Below, one piece after another: positions 55,044 to 62,892 of a stretch of DNA of 64,000 bases (positions are counted from its first letter, which is position 1; each line of letters opens with the position of its first letter). The translations under genes were made by a program, and so were the position numbers. The stretch comes from Desulfopila aestuarii DSM 18488 (GTDB lineage Bacteria > Desulfobacterota > Desulfobulbia > Desulfobulbales > Desulfocapsaceae). The notes below the pieces were generated by a model. That model was not told where the DNA came from, did not search any database, and was given only the letters and a program-made list of their open reading frames with translations. The stretch lies in the NCBI GenBank assembly GCA_945863875.1, contig CAMBBS010000008.1:1-64000 (forward strand), read 5' to 3'.

Positions 55044-56192
55044 TCATTTGTCGTCCTTCAGTCTTTCGACAACCGGATAGATCTGGGTCAGATAAATGGT
55101 ATCCATGCCCTGGTGATCCTGCGGGCCGAATTCCAGGAGGAGTCCTCCGAGGTCAAACTGCCCAATCTCTTCCATGGTCGAAATAAACTTTTCCCTGGTC
55201 AGCTCCCCCCTCACGGTCATGGCAATTTTACCGAACAATTTCCCGGCGATAAAACCCTCAAGAGAGGTAAAGCTTATCGGCGCATCATGCTGATATTTGG
55301 CCATGGCCCTTTTAAAATCGCCGATCAAGCTGATATTGGTATCCAGGGGCGAGGGCACCACCTGGGAGACAATCACGCCCTGGCCGTAGCCGCCAAGGGC
55401 CGCCCTGAGGCTTTCGGTTCCGACAAAGGAAATATTGCAGAACGCCACCTCCCCGGCAATCTTGTTTTTACTCAATTTGATAAATTCGGCACAGGCCGAA
55501 TAGGCACCGACGAGCACCACCGCCTCCGGCTTCTCCTGGTAAATATCGCGCAGAGCGCCCATGACGGCAATGGTGTTTCGTTCGTAACTCCCCTTGGACA
55601 CCAGGGTCATGTTCCTTTTGGCCAGTGCAATCTCAATGCCGCGCAGCCCGGCAAAGCCATAACTGTCATTTTGATAAAAACAGGCGACCCGGCTAATCTT
55701 TTTCTTATCAATCAGGTAGGACGCAAGTTTTTCCATCTCCTGAAAATAACTTGCCCGCACATTGATGACGTAGGTATTAAATGGTGTGCGAAGAAATTCA
55801 GCCCCGGTAAAGGGGGCAAAAAAGGGAATCCTCGCTTCACTGACGATAGGAGCAACCGCCATCGACGTCGGGGTGCCGACGGCGCCGATGAGGGCGAACA
55901 CCTGCTCATCATAGATGAGGGATTTGGTGTTCCGCACCGCTTTGTCCGGCTCGTATCCGTCATCACGGCTGAGCAGGATTATCTCCCGCCCACGAATGCC
56001 GCCCTCGTCATTGATCAAAGAAAAGGCGGCGAGCAGACCGGCCCGCATCTCCAGCCCAAGGTTTTGCGCAGGACCGCTCAGGGCGCAGGATTGTCCGAGG
56101 ACAAGCGGTTGAGCAAGCGCCGATACGGCCCCCTGCCCCGCGACAACGACAAAAATCAGGGCATGCAGTGAAAAAAACAACAACCTCATCAT
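55044..56192 (-). CDS. Periplasmic branched-chain-amino-acid/amide-type binding protein
   Basis: This 382-residue type I periplasmic binding protein (LivK-like fold) starts MMRLLFFSLHALIFVVV with a signal peptide, then VLGQSCALSGPAQNLG, AGLLAAFSLINDEGGIRGR and LSRDDGYEPDKAV, as in LivK/AmiC. No ABC permease or ATPase is adjacent. Instead it is followed after 22 bases by the Cache histidine kinase, so it is probably a sensor accessory delivering a ligand signal. The frame opens at 56330, but ATG 56192 has GGAG seven bases upstream and begins the signal peptide. The ligand is unknown. Confidence 0.88.
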   Translation of the reverse strand: MMRLLFFSLHALIFVVVAGQGAVSALAQPLVLGQSCALSGPAQNLGLEMRAGLLAAFSLINDEGGIRGREIILLSRDDGYEPDKAVRNTKSLIYDEQVFALIGAVGTPTSMAVAPIVSEARIPFFAPFTGAEFLRTPFNTYVINVRASYFQEMEKLASYLIDKKKISRVACFYQNDSYGFAGLRGIEIALAKRNMTLVSKGSYERNTIAVMGALRDIYQEKPEAVVLVGAYSACAEFIKLSKNKIAGEVAFCNISFVGTESLRAALGGYGQGVIVSQVVPSPLDTNISLIGDFKRAMAKYQHDAPISFTSLEGFIAGKLFGKIAMTVRGELTREKFISTMEEIGQFDLGGLLLEFGPQDHQGMDTIYLTQIYPVVERLKDDK

Positions 56193-56527
56193 ACGATTTC
56201 TCCGAGACCTTTTTTTTGGGAGAGATGGTACCAGGGGTACCGGCGCAAAGAACAGGGGAAAAATAATCGGTAAGATGCGCAATTGCAAGGAAGTTGCTCG
56301 TCCTTGTGCACGGAGAAAAGGGGTTGACAAGGACGTGATCCGAGTCTACCTACTCTATATTGTCCGTGGATGAAAAATATGCGTTGCCCGTGCACACCCT
56401 CCCTCGATGATCCAAGGACAGCTCCAGAGCAAAATGATGCTTGAAATTCATCGCCACTCCTTTTAGGGTGTCGAGGGGAATAGGCATAACCGACGAACCG
56501 ACAATATACCAGAGACGACAGACAGAC
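56193..56527 (+). promoter_or_regulatory. Divergent intergenic region between sensor operon and fdhD
   Basis: This 335-base region holds starts for both directions. TTGACA at 56324-56329 with a poor -10 (TACCTA, 56347-56352) is a candidate rightward element. Two GGTACC palindromes (56228-56242, spaced by AGG) lie near the sensor operon start and could bind a regulator. A frame opens at TTG 56441, but no convincing gene lies here. Confidence 0.35.
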
Positions 56528-57313
56528 ATGAACACACCGCATCCAGTCAGCACCCGGCTCACCATGAGCCACACAACAACCGTCATCACCCCCGATGGTT
56601 CGAGGCAACAACTCGAACAGCTGGCCATCGAAACGCCCTATGCCATTGCCCTCAATGATGAAACCATCGGCTCCTCGATGGTCCTGCCAATCGGCCTGGA
56701 GGAGTTCGGCGCCGGTTTTCTCTTTGGTCAGGGCTATATAAAAGAGCCGGGGGAAATCAGAGAGATCCATGTCTGCCCGGAAGGCCGTATTGCCGTCTAT
56801 GCCGATGTCGAACACTCCGAACCGAAAGAGGTCATCATCACCTCCGGTTGCGGTGGAACGGGGAAAATTTCCAAGGAGATGCTTGAAGGCGCCTTTGAAC
56901 CGCTGCAGGAATGCACGATAACCTTTCCGGAAATCAGCGACTTCATCCGCCAGGCCCTGCAAAGCTCCCCTTTAGGCCCGCAAACCCACTGTGTCCATGG
57001 CTGCGGTTTGTGGCAGGATGGCAGGCTGCAGCTTTTTTACGAAGATGTCGGCCGGCATAACGCCGTGGACAAGGTTCTCGGGGCCATCCTGCTTGGCCGG
57101 GCATCGGCGAGAAGTGCAATTTATACCACCGGCCGCCTTACTTCCGATATGGTTTTGAAGTGTGCCCGGATCGGCATCCCGATAATCATGTCCCGGACGG
57201 CACCGTCCTCGCTCGGACTGGCCATTGCCCGCAGAGCGGGAGCAACCCTTGCCGCCTATGCCAGACCGGACCGCTTGAACGTTTTCAACGCTCCCCACCG
57301 CATTGTCATTTAA
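56528..57313 (+). CDS. fdhD: Formate dehydrogenase accessory sulfurtransferase FdhD
   Basis: This 261-residue protein transfers sulfur from the cysteine desulfurase to the molybdenum cofactor of FDH. Family motifs are ETPYAIALNDET, FGAGFLFGQGYI, VHGCGLWQDG, EDVGRHNAVDKVLG and TTGRLTSDMVLKCARIGIPI. The conserved CxxC site of E. coli FdhD aligns with SGCGGTG, so only the first Cys is kept. ATG 56528 is chosen; the frame is open upstream to TTG 56441. It is divergent from the sensor operon and supports both FDH loci in this window. Confidence 0.93.
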   Translation: MNTPHPVSTRLTMSHTTTVITPDGSRQQLEQLAIETPYAIALNDETIGSSMVLPIGLEEFGAGFLFGQGYIKEPGEIREIHVCPEGRIAVYADVEHSEPKEVIITSGCGGTGKISKEMLEGAFEPLQECTITFPEISDFIRQALQSSPLGPQTHCVHGCGLWQDGRLQLFYEDVGRHNAVDKVLGAILLGRASARSAIYTTGRLTSDMVLKCARIGIPIIMSRTAPSSLGLAIARRAGATLAAYARPDRLNVFNAPHRIVI

Positions 57314-57339
57314 GACTCAGCCATGCACAGCCCGGAAGG

Positions 57340-58290
57340 CTATTTTTTCGATCGCCCCTCCATGCCCAGCTCGACCAGACGCTCAAGAAACAGCGGGAAC
57401 GGCAAGCCGTGTACGGCAGCTGCCTGGGGCATAAGGCTGGTGGCTGTCATGCCGGGGATGGTGTTGGTTTCCAGCAGATATAAAGTGCCCTCGTCGGCCA
57501 GGATCATATCCGTTCGGGAATAGCCTCTGAGGCGCAGGGCCCTGTGGGCGGCCACCGCATGCCGCTGCGCCAGTCTGGTGATTTCTTCACTGATCCGGGC
57601 AGGACATATTTCCTCCGTGGCCCCGGGCTTATATTTGGCATCGTAATCAAAGAAACTAAAGCCCGCGCCGGGGACGATTTCGATTACCGGCAGCGCCTCC
57701 GGCTCATTATTGCCAAGCACCCCGACGGTCAGCTCCCGGCCTTTAATATATTTTTCCACCATGACATGGGAATCATGCCGCAGGGCCCTGCCGATTCCGG
57801 CAAGCAGCTCTTCTTCGGATCTTGCCAGGGTGAGGCCAAGACTCGATCCTTCATGGACCGGCTTCACCACCACCGGCAAACCGAACTGCTGAACCAGCTC
57901 CTTCGCGTCGGCCTTCTCCCCTTTGCTAATAATCCGTGACTCCGCCACCGGCAGGCCATGTAACGCATAGAGCTCTTTTGCCAGCTGCTTATCCATGGCA
58001 ATGGCGCTGCCCAGCACCCCGGAGCCCTGGTACGGCACGCCAAGGAGTTCAAGAAAGCCCTGCATGGTACCGTCTTCTCCGTATAAGCCATGGAGGAGAA
58101 TAAAGGCAAAATCGATCTCCGGCGCATCGCCTGCCAACCTGACCAGATCGGTAGCGGGATCATACCGCCGCACGATGAACTTTTCCGGATCCAGGGCTTT
58201 TTCGACGCTCGTAGCGCCGCTGAGTGAAACTTCCCGTTCCCCCGAGACCCCGCCCGCCACTAAAGCAATATGTAGTTTTTCTTTCTGCAT
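57340..58290 (-). CDS. ddl: D-alanine--D-alanine ligase
   Basis: This 316-residue ATP-grasp enzyme joins two D-Ala for peptidoglycan. It starts MQKEKLHIALVAGGVSGEREVSL. Typical features are LHGLYGEDGTMQGFLELLGVPY (about 65-86), the ATP-grasp segments VVVKPVHEGSSLGL and VEKYIKGRELTVGV, and the C-terminal YLLETNTIPGMTATSLMPQAA. Length is normal. GAGGGAAGAG precedes the ATG. A 46-residue ORF lies 12 bases upstream on the same strand. Confidence 0.95.
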   Translation of the reverse strand: MQKEKLHIALVAGGVSGEREVSLSGATSVEKALDPEKFIVRRYDPATDLVRLAGDAPEIDFAFILLHGLYGEDGTMQGFLELLGVPYQGSGVLGSAIAMDKQLAKELYALHGLPVAESRIISKGEKADAKELVQQFGLPVVVKPVHEGSSLGLTLARSEEELLAGIGRALRHDSHVMVEKYIKGRELTVGVLGNNEPEALPVIEIVPGAGFSFFDYDAKYKPGATEEICPARISEEITRLAQRHAVAAHRALRLRGYSRTDMILADEGTLYLLETNTIPGMTATSLMPQAAAVHGLPFPLFLERLVELGMEGRSKK

Positions 58291-58302
58291 AGTTCTCTTC
58301 CC

Positions 58303-58443
58303 TCATATTTTCCATTCGATCTCATGCGTATAACGCGGCACCCCCTGTACCCCGAAACAAGCCGCTGATTTGCGCAGACAGCCACAGCAGACTGCATAAG
58401 TAAAGTACTCTTCCCCGATGGCAAGATCACGAAAAAACGTCAC
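58303..58443 (-). CDS. Candidate 46-residue micro-ORF upstream of ddl
   Basis: A GTG-initiated frame on the minus strand reads MTFFRDLAIGEEYF and continues TYAVCCGCLRKSAACFGVQG, ending VPRYTHEIEWKI. It ends 12 bases before the ddl ATG and would be co-transcribed with it. The FxDLxxGExF opening resembles small conserved proteins, and five cysteines in a 15-residue block suggest a metal site. It has a weak ribosome-binding site, so it may be untranslated leader. Confidence 0.35.
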   Translation of the reverse strand: MTFFRDLAIGEEYFTYAVCCGCLRKSAACFGVQGVPRYTHEIEWKI

Positions 58444-58533
58444 AACCGCTCATTCATGGAGTGCACCGCAGGCAATCCGCTGGTCACGGCAGCGCACCGG
58501 CAGGCAAGAGCGGCGAGTTTCAAGCGAGCATAA

Positions 58534-59784
58534 TTACGGCATGCGGTACAGGCTGCTGATTGTCTTCGGCAGGTCTCCTTTCGGCACCAGGCGGCCATCG
58601 CTACCCACCTCGTAGAGGCCGAACCACTCTTCCGGGTCTTGCCGCTCATGGCGGCTCGAATCGGTTGGGTCCTCGCCACTCTTCCACCACTCGTCGTGCA
58701 GTTCAAAAAAGGCCACGCCGCAATATTTCTCCTTTCCTTTGGCGGTACGGATATCCTGCCAGACGGCGGCAAAATCCTTTGCCGCCGTCTCTACCTGGTG
58801 GCCGCCAAAACCGGGCACCCAGGATTTTGGCTCAAAAGGTGACGTGGACAGCCCCACCTGGGTGATAAATATTGGTTTGTCCGTTCCGGCAGCGAGTTCC
58901 TCCAGATACCCTTGATAGCTGGTGCCGGTGACGGACCCGGGGGGGGAGGTCCGTACGCCATTGGCGTAGGTATAGACGTTCAGGCAGACCAGGTCACCCA
59001 GATCAGGATTGAGGATGTGCTCCTTGGGTACTTCAAGGTCGGGCCGATCGGAGACGGGACCGATATGCGTCCAGCTGGTGTGGCAATAGAGATGCCTTTG
59101 ACCATAACGGCTCAATTCATATTCCATGGCCCCGTCGATCAATCGGGCAAGGGCGATTTCGGTCGGCGTCCGGTTGCTTACCTGCAGATGTTTCCCCTTG
59201 TAGCTGCGCACTTCGGGATGGCGACTGTTCGTTCTGACCACGGCATCGGCCTGCAGCTCATCCCCGACGGAAAAGAAGACCAGCCGATCGGGCCGGCCAA
59301 CCGTGTAGGTATGATCAATGACGCCCTTGATGTCCTCAAGGGTCTTGGCGAGAAACGGTTCCGCCAGGAAATCCTCTTCATAGGCCCAGATCCAGATATC
59401 CTGGCCGTAGACCATCTCGGTCTGATCAAGCGCCGCGAAGAATTTTTTTGGCATGTTCCTGGGGAAAACATGCACATAGGAAACTGCCATATCCTGCATC
59501 AAACCGAGGTGTTCCGTATACCGGTCATCATCTCCGGGGGGCGCACCATACAGCGGGGTTTCGTTGGGCAGATAGGGGGAATAGCCTATCCCCCTGAAAA
59601 AGACCGCTTTCTGTTTCTGCAGATCAATGAGCTCGGCACCTCGCGTCACAAACCTCGTTGGCGCAGGTGTAGCCGGCGATATCCCGCCACTTTTTTCCGC
59701 GCCTTGGCCGGCGGCCAGGGCAAAACCGGCAAGCTGGGAAACACTTGTCCCGAAAAACCAAATGAGAAGAAGTCGACAAAGCAT
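58534..59784 (-). CDS. Exported glycoside hydrolase-like TIM-barrel protein
   Basis: This 416-residue protein has a signal peptide (1-25) and a Pro/Ala-rich linker. The catalytic-type barrel begins with RGAELIDLQKQKAVFFRGIGY (RGIGYSP being the family-type first strand) and continues HVFPRNMPKKFFAAL. The acid/base position is E176 in FFSVGDELQAD, where clan A has NE. The nucleophile strand reads FITQVG with Q309, where Glu is usual. The C-terminus has VAFFELHDEWWKSGEDPT. The barrel probably binds a glucan, but the usual nucleophile is absent. Family is uncertain (GH17/GH72/GH2-like). Confidence 0.68.
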   Translation of the reverse strand: MLCRLLLIWFFGTSVSQLAGFALAAGQGAEKSGGISPATPAPTRFVTRGAELIDLQKQKAVFFRGIGYSPYLPNETPLYGAPPGDDDRYTEHLGLMQDMAVSYVHVFPRNMPKKFFAALDQTEMVYGQDIWIWAYEEDFLAEPFLAKTLEDIKGVIDHTYTVGRPDRLVFFSVGDELQADAVVRTNSRHPEVRSYKGKHLQVSNRTPTEIALARLIDGAMEYELSRYGQRHLYCHTSWTHIGPVSDRPDLEVPKEHILNPDLGDLVCLNVYTYANGVRTSPPGSVTGTSYQGYLEELAAGTDKPIFITQVGLSTSPFEPKSWVPGFGGHQVETAAKDFAAVWQDIRTAKGKEKYCGVAFFELHDEWWKSGEDPTDSSRHERQDPEEWFGLYEVGSDGRLVPKGDLPKTISSLYRMP

Positions 59785-60201
59785 ATTTTCAGGTCTTTTA
59801 AAAAAATGGGTAAGAGGCCGTCAGGAGTTTGGTAGCCGTTGCCAAGCTGTACAAAAAATTCCGTCGTTTATTCACTGCATATTTGACATTCTCCCCGGCC
59901 TGAAGGCCGAGGATGCCACCAGCAGCTTCGCATGAGCAGACGCCTCTGGGCAGTTGCCTTGGTGGATTCCTGCTGCTGATCTTGTTTGACCTTCAGTCTC
60001 TATTTATATGCCTTGCGTATCTTCATAAGGTAAATTATACATTGGTCTATCGAGAAAGACAACGAGATTCGAACCGGGGGACATTGCGTTTTCTATATGC
60101 ACGTCCACCAGGTCTTTGTGACCAGATACCGGAGTAACAGCTTACCCCTGGTGGCCCCGGCCAGAAGGACCGGGCTTTACGGCGCGTTTTTGGTAAAAGG
60201 C
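59785..60201. other. Gene-free stretch with IS200/IS605-like end and structured sequence
   Basis: No convincing gene lies between the glycoside hydrolase-like gene and the FdhE operon terminator. The stretch contains an IS200/IS605-like terminal hairpin at 59883-59918 (listed separately), complementary blocks (CCACC near 59916 with GGTGG near 59961; CAGCAGC with GCTGCTG), and a GATTCGAACC motif at about 60068 that recalls a tRNA T-loop but does not close into a tRNA. It may be a decayed element. Confidence 0.5.
59883..59918 (+). mobile_element. IS200/IS605-type terminal hairpin, remnant
   Basis: The string TTGACATTCTCCCC followed by a short hairpin (CGGCC TGAA GGCCG) and AGGATGCC is of the form seen beside IS200/IS605 tnpB-type elements. 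No transposase or tnpB frame is present within 500 bases, so it is a solitary end or PATE-like remnant. Identification rests on recall of such ends. Confidence 0.45.
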
Positions 60202-60238
60202 AAAAAGGCCGTCCGGTTTATGCAGTACCGAACAGCCT
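60202..60238 (-). terminator. Terminator of the FDH/dsbA/fdhE operon
   Basis: A 12-bp stem with two G-T pairs (60206-60217 with 60227-60238) and a nine-base loop is followed on the minus strand by five T residues (60206-60202). It lies 84 bases past the FdhE stop. Confidence 0.75.
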
Positions 60239-60321
60239 CTTGCTCTCCTTTTTGACGGCAGAGCGCCGAAAAATGACGACAAGACCAGGGGAGATATTTA
60301 AAAAATGTTCCAAGGATCCTG

Positions 60322-61092
60322 CTACTCGATCTTTTTCAGACTGATCGGATTCGGCGCCATGCGCGCATAGCCCTTTCCCTGGGCAATGATGTCGAGAGGG
60401 AGGCTGGACAGATCCGCCAGGTCCATCGTCATTTCATGGAGAACCGAGTGCTCCATGACCTTCACATAGGTTTGACACGCATCGCAGGTGACCACCCGGA
60501 ACCCAGGTTCATCGTCGGAGACGATGCTGTTGAGTTTGGCCGTGTCGATGGTTGCACAGTTTGGACAGCCGATAAAGCGGTATGGGCCGGAGGTGCCGCA
60601 GAAGGAGCAGTGCAGGTTGCGTTTGGGACCCTCGATGACGGATGTCAGGGCCGCCCGAGCTGAGCACAGGGGACAGCGGCCCTCCTCCCAGGGGCTGCCA
60701 TCCAACGGGAAGGTCTCGCCCAGGGCGAGAAAGTAGGGTCGGGCCAGCAGGAAAAGGATCCCGGCCTGCTCTTCTTGGCTATATGGCAGGGAAGAGAGCA
60801 GAGGAAACTCACCAATCGGCAGGCGCATGAAATCGACATCACCATCTTCCAGGGCCTGACGCAGCGGTTTCATTTCCTCACCGGGCAGGCCGAAGATGTC
60901 GACAAATAATTGCCAGACGGCAGCGGCGCCGTCCCGCGGATAGGCCTTGGACTCCGCCGGCGGCACCGCTGATGTCTTTTTTTGCATCAGCTCGGTAACT
61001 TGCTGTTGAAAGCCCTGCCATTTGGCATACAGCTCGAGTGGGTCTTTCAGGTGCGGTCTCTTTTCGATCAAGGCCGGTATATCAATGGTCAT
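60322..61092 (-). CDS. fdhE: Formate dehydrogenase accessory protein FdhE
   Basis: This 256-residue iron-binding rubredoxin-like protein is needed for FDH activity and interacts with the catalytic subunit. Four C-x2-C pairs define it: C140/C143 (CPLC), C162/C165 (CSFC), C176/C179 (CPNC) and C203/C206 (CDAC). The N-terminal helical half (1-125) and the C-terminal LPLDIIAQGKGY are also typical. It ends a five-gene FDH-type operon and follows the di-haem peroxidase gene after eight bases. Confidence 0.93.
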   Translation of the reverse strand: MTIDIPALIEKRPHLKDPLELYAKWQGFQQQVTELMQKKTSAVPPAESKAYPRDGAAAVWQLFVDIFGLPGEEMKPLRQALEDGDVDFMRLPIGEFPLLSSLPYSQEEQAGILFLLARPYFLALGETFPLDGSPWEEGRCPLCSARAALTSVIEGPKRNLHCSFCGTSGPYRFIGCPNCATIDTAKLNSIVSDDEPGFRVVTCDACQTYVKVMEHSVLHEMTMDLADLSSLPLDIIAQGKGYARMAPNPISLKKIE

Positions 61093-61100
61093 AATGCTCC

Positions 61101-62156
61101 TTATGGAATTTTGGGGTAGATAAAGTCGACCGGCACGCCGGACAATCCTTCTTCGAGAAAAACCCTGAGCTGCTCTTTCTCTGTGGGTGAGAGGTGCAGG
61201 GGCTTCAGCACGGTGTTGTCCTTGCCGCCTCCCGCGTTGAAGAATTCAATGACCTCATCCAGGGTCTCATAGATGCCGTTATGCATGTAAGGAGCGGTCA
61301 AGGCAATTTCCCTGAGCGTCGGCGTTCTGAATGCCTGCCAGTCTTTCCGGTCGTTTGTAATGAGGTATCTGCCGGGATCCTCGGCGAGCGTCCTGTACTC
61401 CTCGAAATGAGAGACTTTGGCGACAAACCGGCGCGTTGCCGCAATCCGCGGGTCGTTTAAGTGCTCCGGATTCTCCTGGACGCCAAGGACGTAGAAACGG
61501 TCATCGGCCAGGGCGGCACCGCCATGGCACCGAACACACTGCCCTTTGCCGGTAAATATCGCATACCCCTGCAGCGCCTCGGGCGAGAGTGCGTTTTCAT
61601 CTCCTGTGAGAAACCGGTCAAGGGCGGCATCGCGTGAGACAAGGGACCGCTCGAATGCGGCGATGGCCATAGCGATGCGTTCCCGGCTTGTGTCCCCGTC
61701 GCCAAAAACCTCGGTGAACGCGGTTTCGTATTCCGGTACGGCGCGGATCTCTTCTTCCATATAGTCGAGGTTCTGGTTCATTTCGAAGGCGGACATCATC
61801 GGAAACAGCGCCTGCTCCTCAAGACTTGACGCCCGTCCATCATGAAACAGCAATTTCTGGAAGGCGACATTTATCAGCGTCGGAGAGTTGCGCCAGTTCC
61901 GGGTTGTCGGATAGTTGAGGGAAATTTCCAGGCCATCACTGTAGGCCAGATTCGGATCATGGCAGGTCGCACAGCTCATGGTGCCGTCACCGGACAACCG
62001 CCGGTCGAAAAAAAGCTTCTTGCCGAGTTCTACTTTTGCCTCCGTCTGCGGATTGTTATCCGGGACGGGGACTTTTCCGACCGGCAAAAGCGGGCCGGTC
62101 ATTCCACAAACCGGCAGACAAAGCAGCATGAGAATCATGCAAAATATTTTTTTCAT
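61101..62156 (-). CDS. Di-haem cytochrome c peroxidase (MauG/CcpA type)
   Basis: This 351-residue periplasmic protein has a signal peptide (about 1-20). Haem c motif 1 is CATCH (C62, C65, H66) and motif 2 is CVRCH (C207, C210, H211). Also visible are LGKKLFFDRRLSGDGTMSC, NSPTLINVAF and FRTPTLREIALTAPYMHNG, all standard for bacterial CcpA-type enzymes that reduce hydrogen peroxide. It sits between the selenocysteine-containing DsbA-like gene (4 bases apart) and fdhE (8 bases), so it is co-transcribed with FDH functions, presumably to protect periplasmic redox proteins. Confidence 0.93.
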   Translation of the reverse strand: MKKIFCMILMLLCLPVCGMTGPLLPVGKVPVPDNNPQTEAKVELGKKLFFDRRLSGDGTMSCATCHDPNLAYSDGLEISLNYPTTRNWRNSPTLINVAFQKLLFHDGRASSLEEQALFPMMSAFEMNQNLDYMEEEIRAVPEYETAFTEVFGDGDTSRERIAMAIAAFERSLVSRDAALDRFLTGDENALSPEALQGYAIFTGKGQCVRCHGGAALADDRFYVLGVQENPEHLNDPRIAATRRFVAKVSHFEEYRTLAEDPGRYLITNDRKDWQAFRTPTLREIALTAPYMHNGIYETLDEVIEFFNAGGGKDNTVLKPLHLSPTEKEQLRVFLEEGLSGVPVDFIYPKIP

Positions 62157-62160
62157 CCGG

Positions 62161-62757
62161 CTACATTCCTTTCTGCTTCAATAGTTCGTCGATTATCTTC
62201 TTGAAGTACTCGAAGGGGCGTTCACCGACAATTTGACGGCCATTGATATAGAAGGTCGGTGTGTTGTAGAGATCTATTGACTCGGCGTACAGCACGTCGC
62301 CGTCAATCTCCTTGCTGTGCCCACCGCTGTCGATGGATTCGGTGAATTTCTTTACGTCAAGCCCCAACTCTTGTGCATAAGAGATGAGACTGGCCCGGTC
62401 GAGCTTGGGTGAACGGGTCAGGAGAATTTCATGCATCTCCCAGTATTTCCCCTGATCCCTTGCGGCCAGCGACGCCTCGGCAGCTGTTTTTGAGAAATCA
62501 CGGTATTTGTAGGGATAATTCTTAATGACACGTCTGATCTTGCCGGGGTAGGTCTGCATGAGCTGTTTGACGGTCGGACCGGCCGCCACACAATGCGGTC
62601 ATTGGAAATCGATAAACTCAATGATTGTCACCGGGGCATCTTCAGGCCCGAACGTGGGAGAGTCGCCAATGGGAATCTCGATCTTTTTCTCTTCCGCCTG
62701 AGCCATACCAAAGCATAACAGAAGAACAACACCTAGCAGTAATTTTTTCATCATCAT
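62161..62757 (-). CDS. DsbA/thioredoxin_4-like selenoprotein, in-frame TGA = Sec53
   Basis: The frame from the triple ATG at 62757 reads through one TGA (62599-62601) to the stop at 62161, giving 198 residues. It opens with a signal peptide (MMMKKLLLGVVLLLCFGMAQ), then FGPEDAPVTIIEFIDFQ, Sec53, PHC, then AAGPTVKQLMQTYPGKIR and a C-terminal NTPTFYINGRQIVGERPFEY. This is the thioredoxin_4 (DsbA) fold whose active site is normally C-P-[HY]-C. Here the first, nucleophilic Cys is TGA. Conservation continues uninterrupted on both sides, so this is not a broken gene. A SECIS-like hairpin follows. It probably forms or isomerises disulfides in the periplasm with a selenolate nucleophile. Confidence 0.85.
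62566..62601 (-). promoter_or_regulatory. SECIS-like element after in-frame TGA
   Basis: Starting 18 bases after the TGA the minus strand has a GGTCC apical loop (62580-62576) closed by CGGcC/GaCCG with one mismatch. The loop position and GGTC sequence match, as I recall, E. coli fdhF SECIS, where GGUCU also begins 18 nt after UGA. SelB would bind this element. Confidence 0.6.
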
Positions 62758-62832
62758 ATTATTTGACGAACCCGTAAAATTTTCGGATGGCTACCACGCA
62801 GATGAACAGTTTTTACCACGCCATCATCATTT

Positions 62833-62861
62833 AAAAAGGGGATACCGCAGTATCCCCTTTT
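62833..62861 (-). terminator. Terminator between cytochrome b and dsbA-like genes
   Basis: An 11-bp stem (AAAAGGGGATA/TATCCCCTTTT, 62834-62844 with 62851-62861) has a six-base loop. It has a T run in both orientations. On the minus strand it follows the cytochrome b stop by 31 bases, so it partially or fully separates FDH from the dsbA-ccp-fdhE genes, which would need their own promoter in 62758-62832 if it is efficient. Confidence 0.75.
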
Positions 62862-62892
62862 CTCCTTATATTACATCGTCAAAAAGCATGGA

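Noticed and set aside
60060-60140. Possible tRNA (GATTCGAACC near 60068)
   Set aside because: T-stem does not pair (CCCGG versus CTCGT) and no acceptor, D or anticodon arms can be built on either strand.
62161-62589. Treating the DsbA-like gene as a truncated 142-residue protein or pseudogene
   Set aside because: The N-terminal signal peptide and active-site region are in the same frame upstream of a single TGA and fully conserved in pattern, which fits recoding rather than decay.
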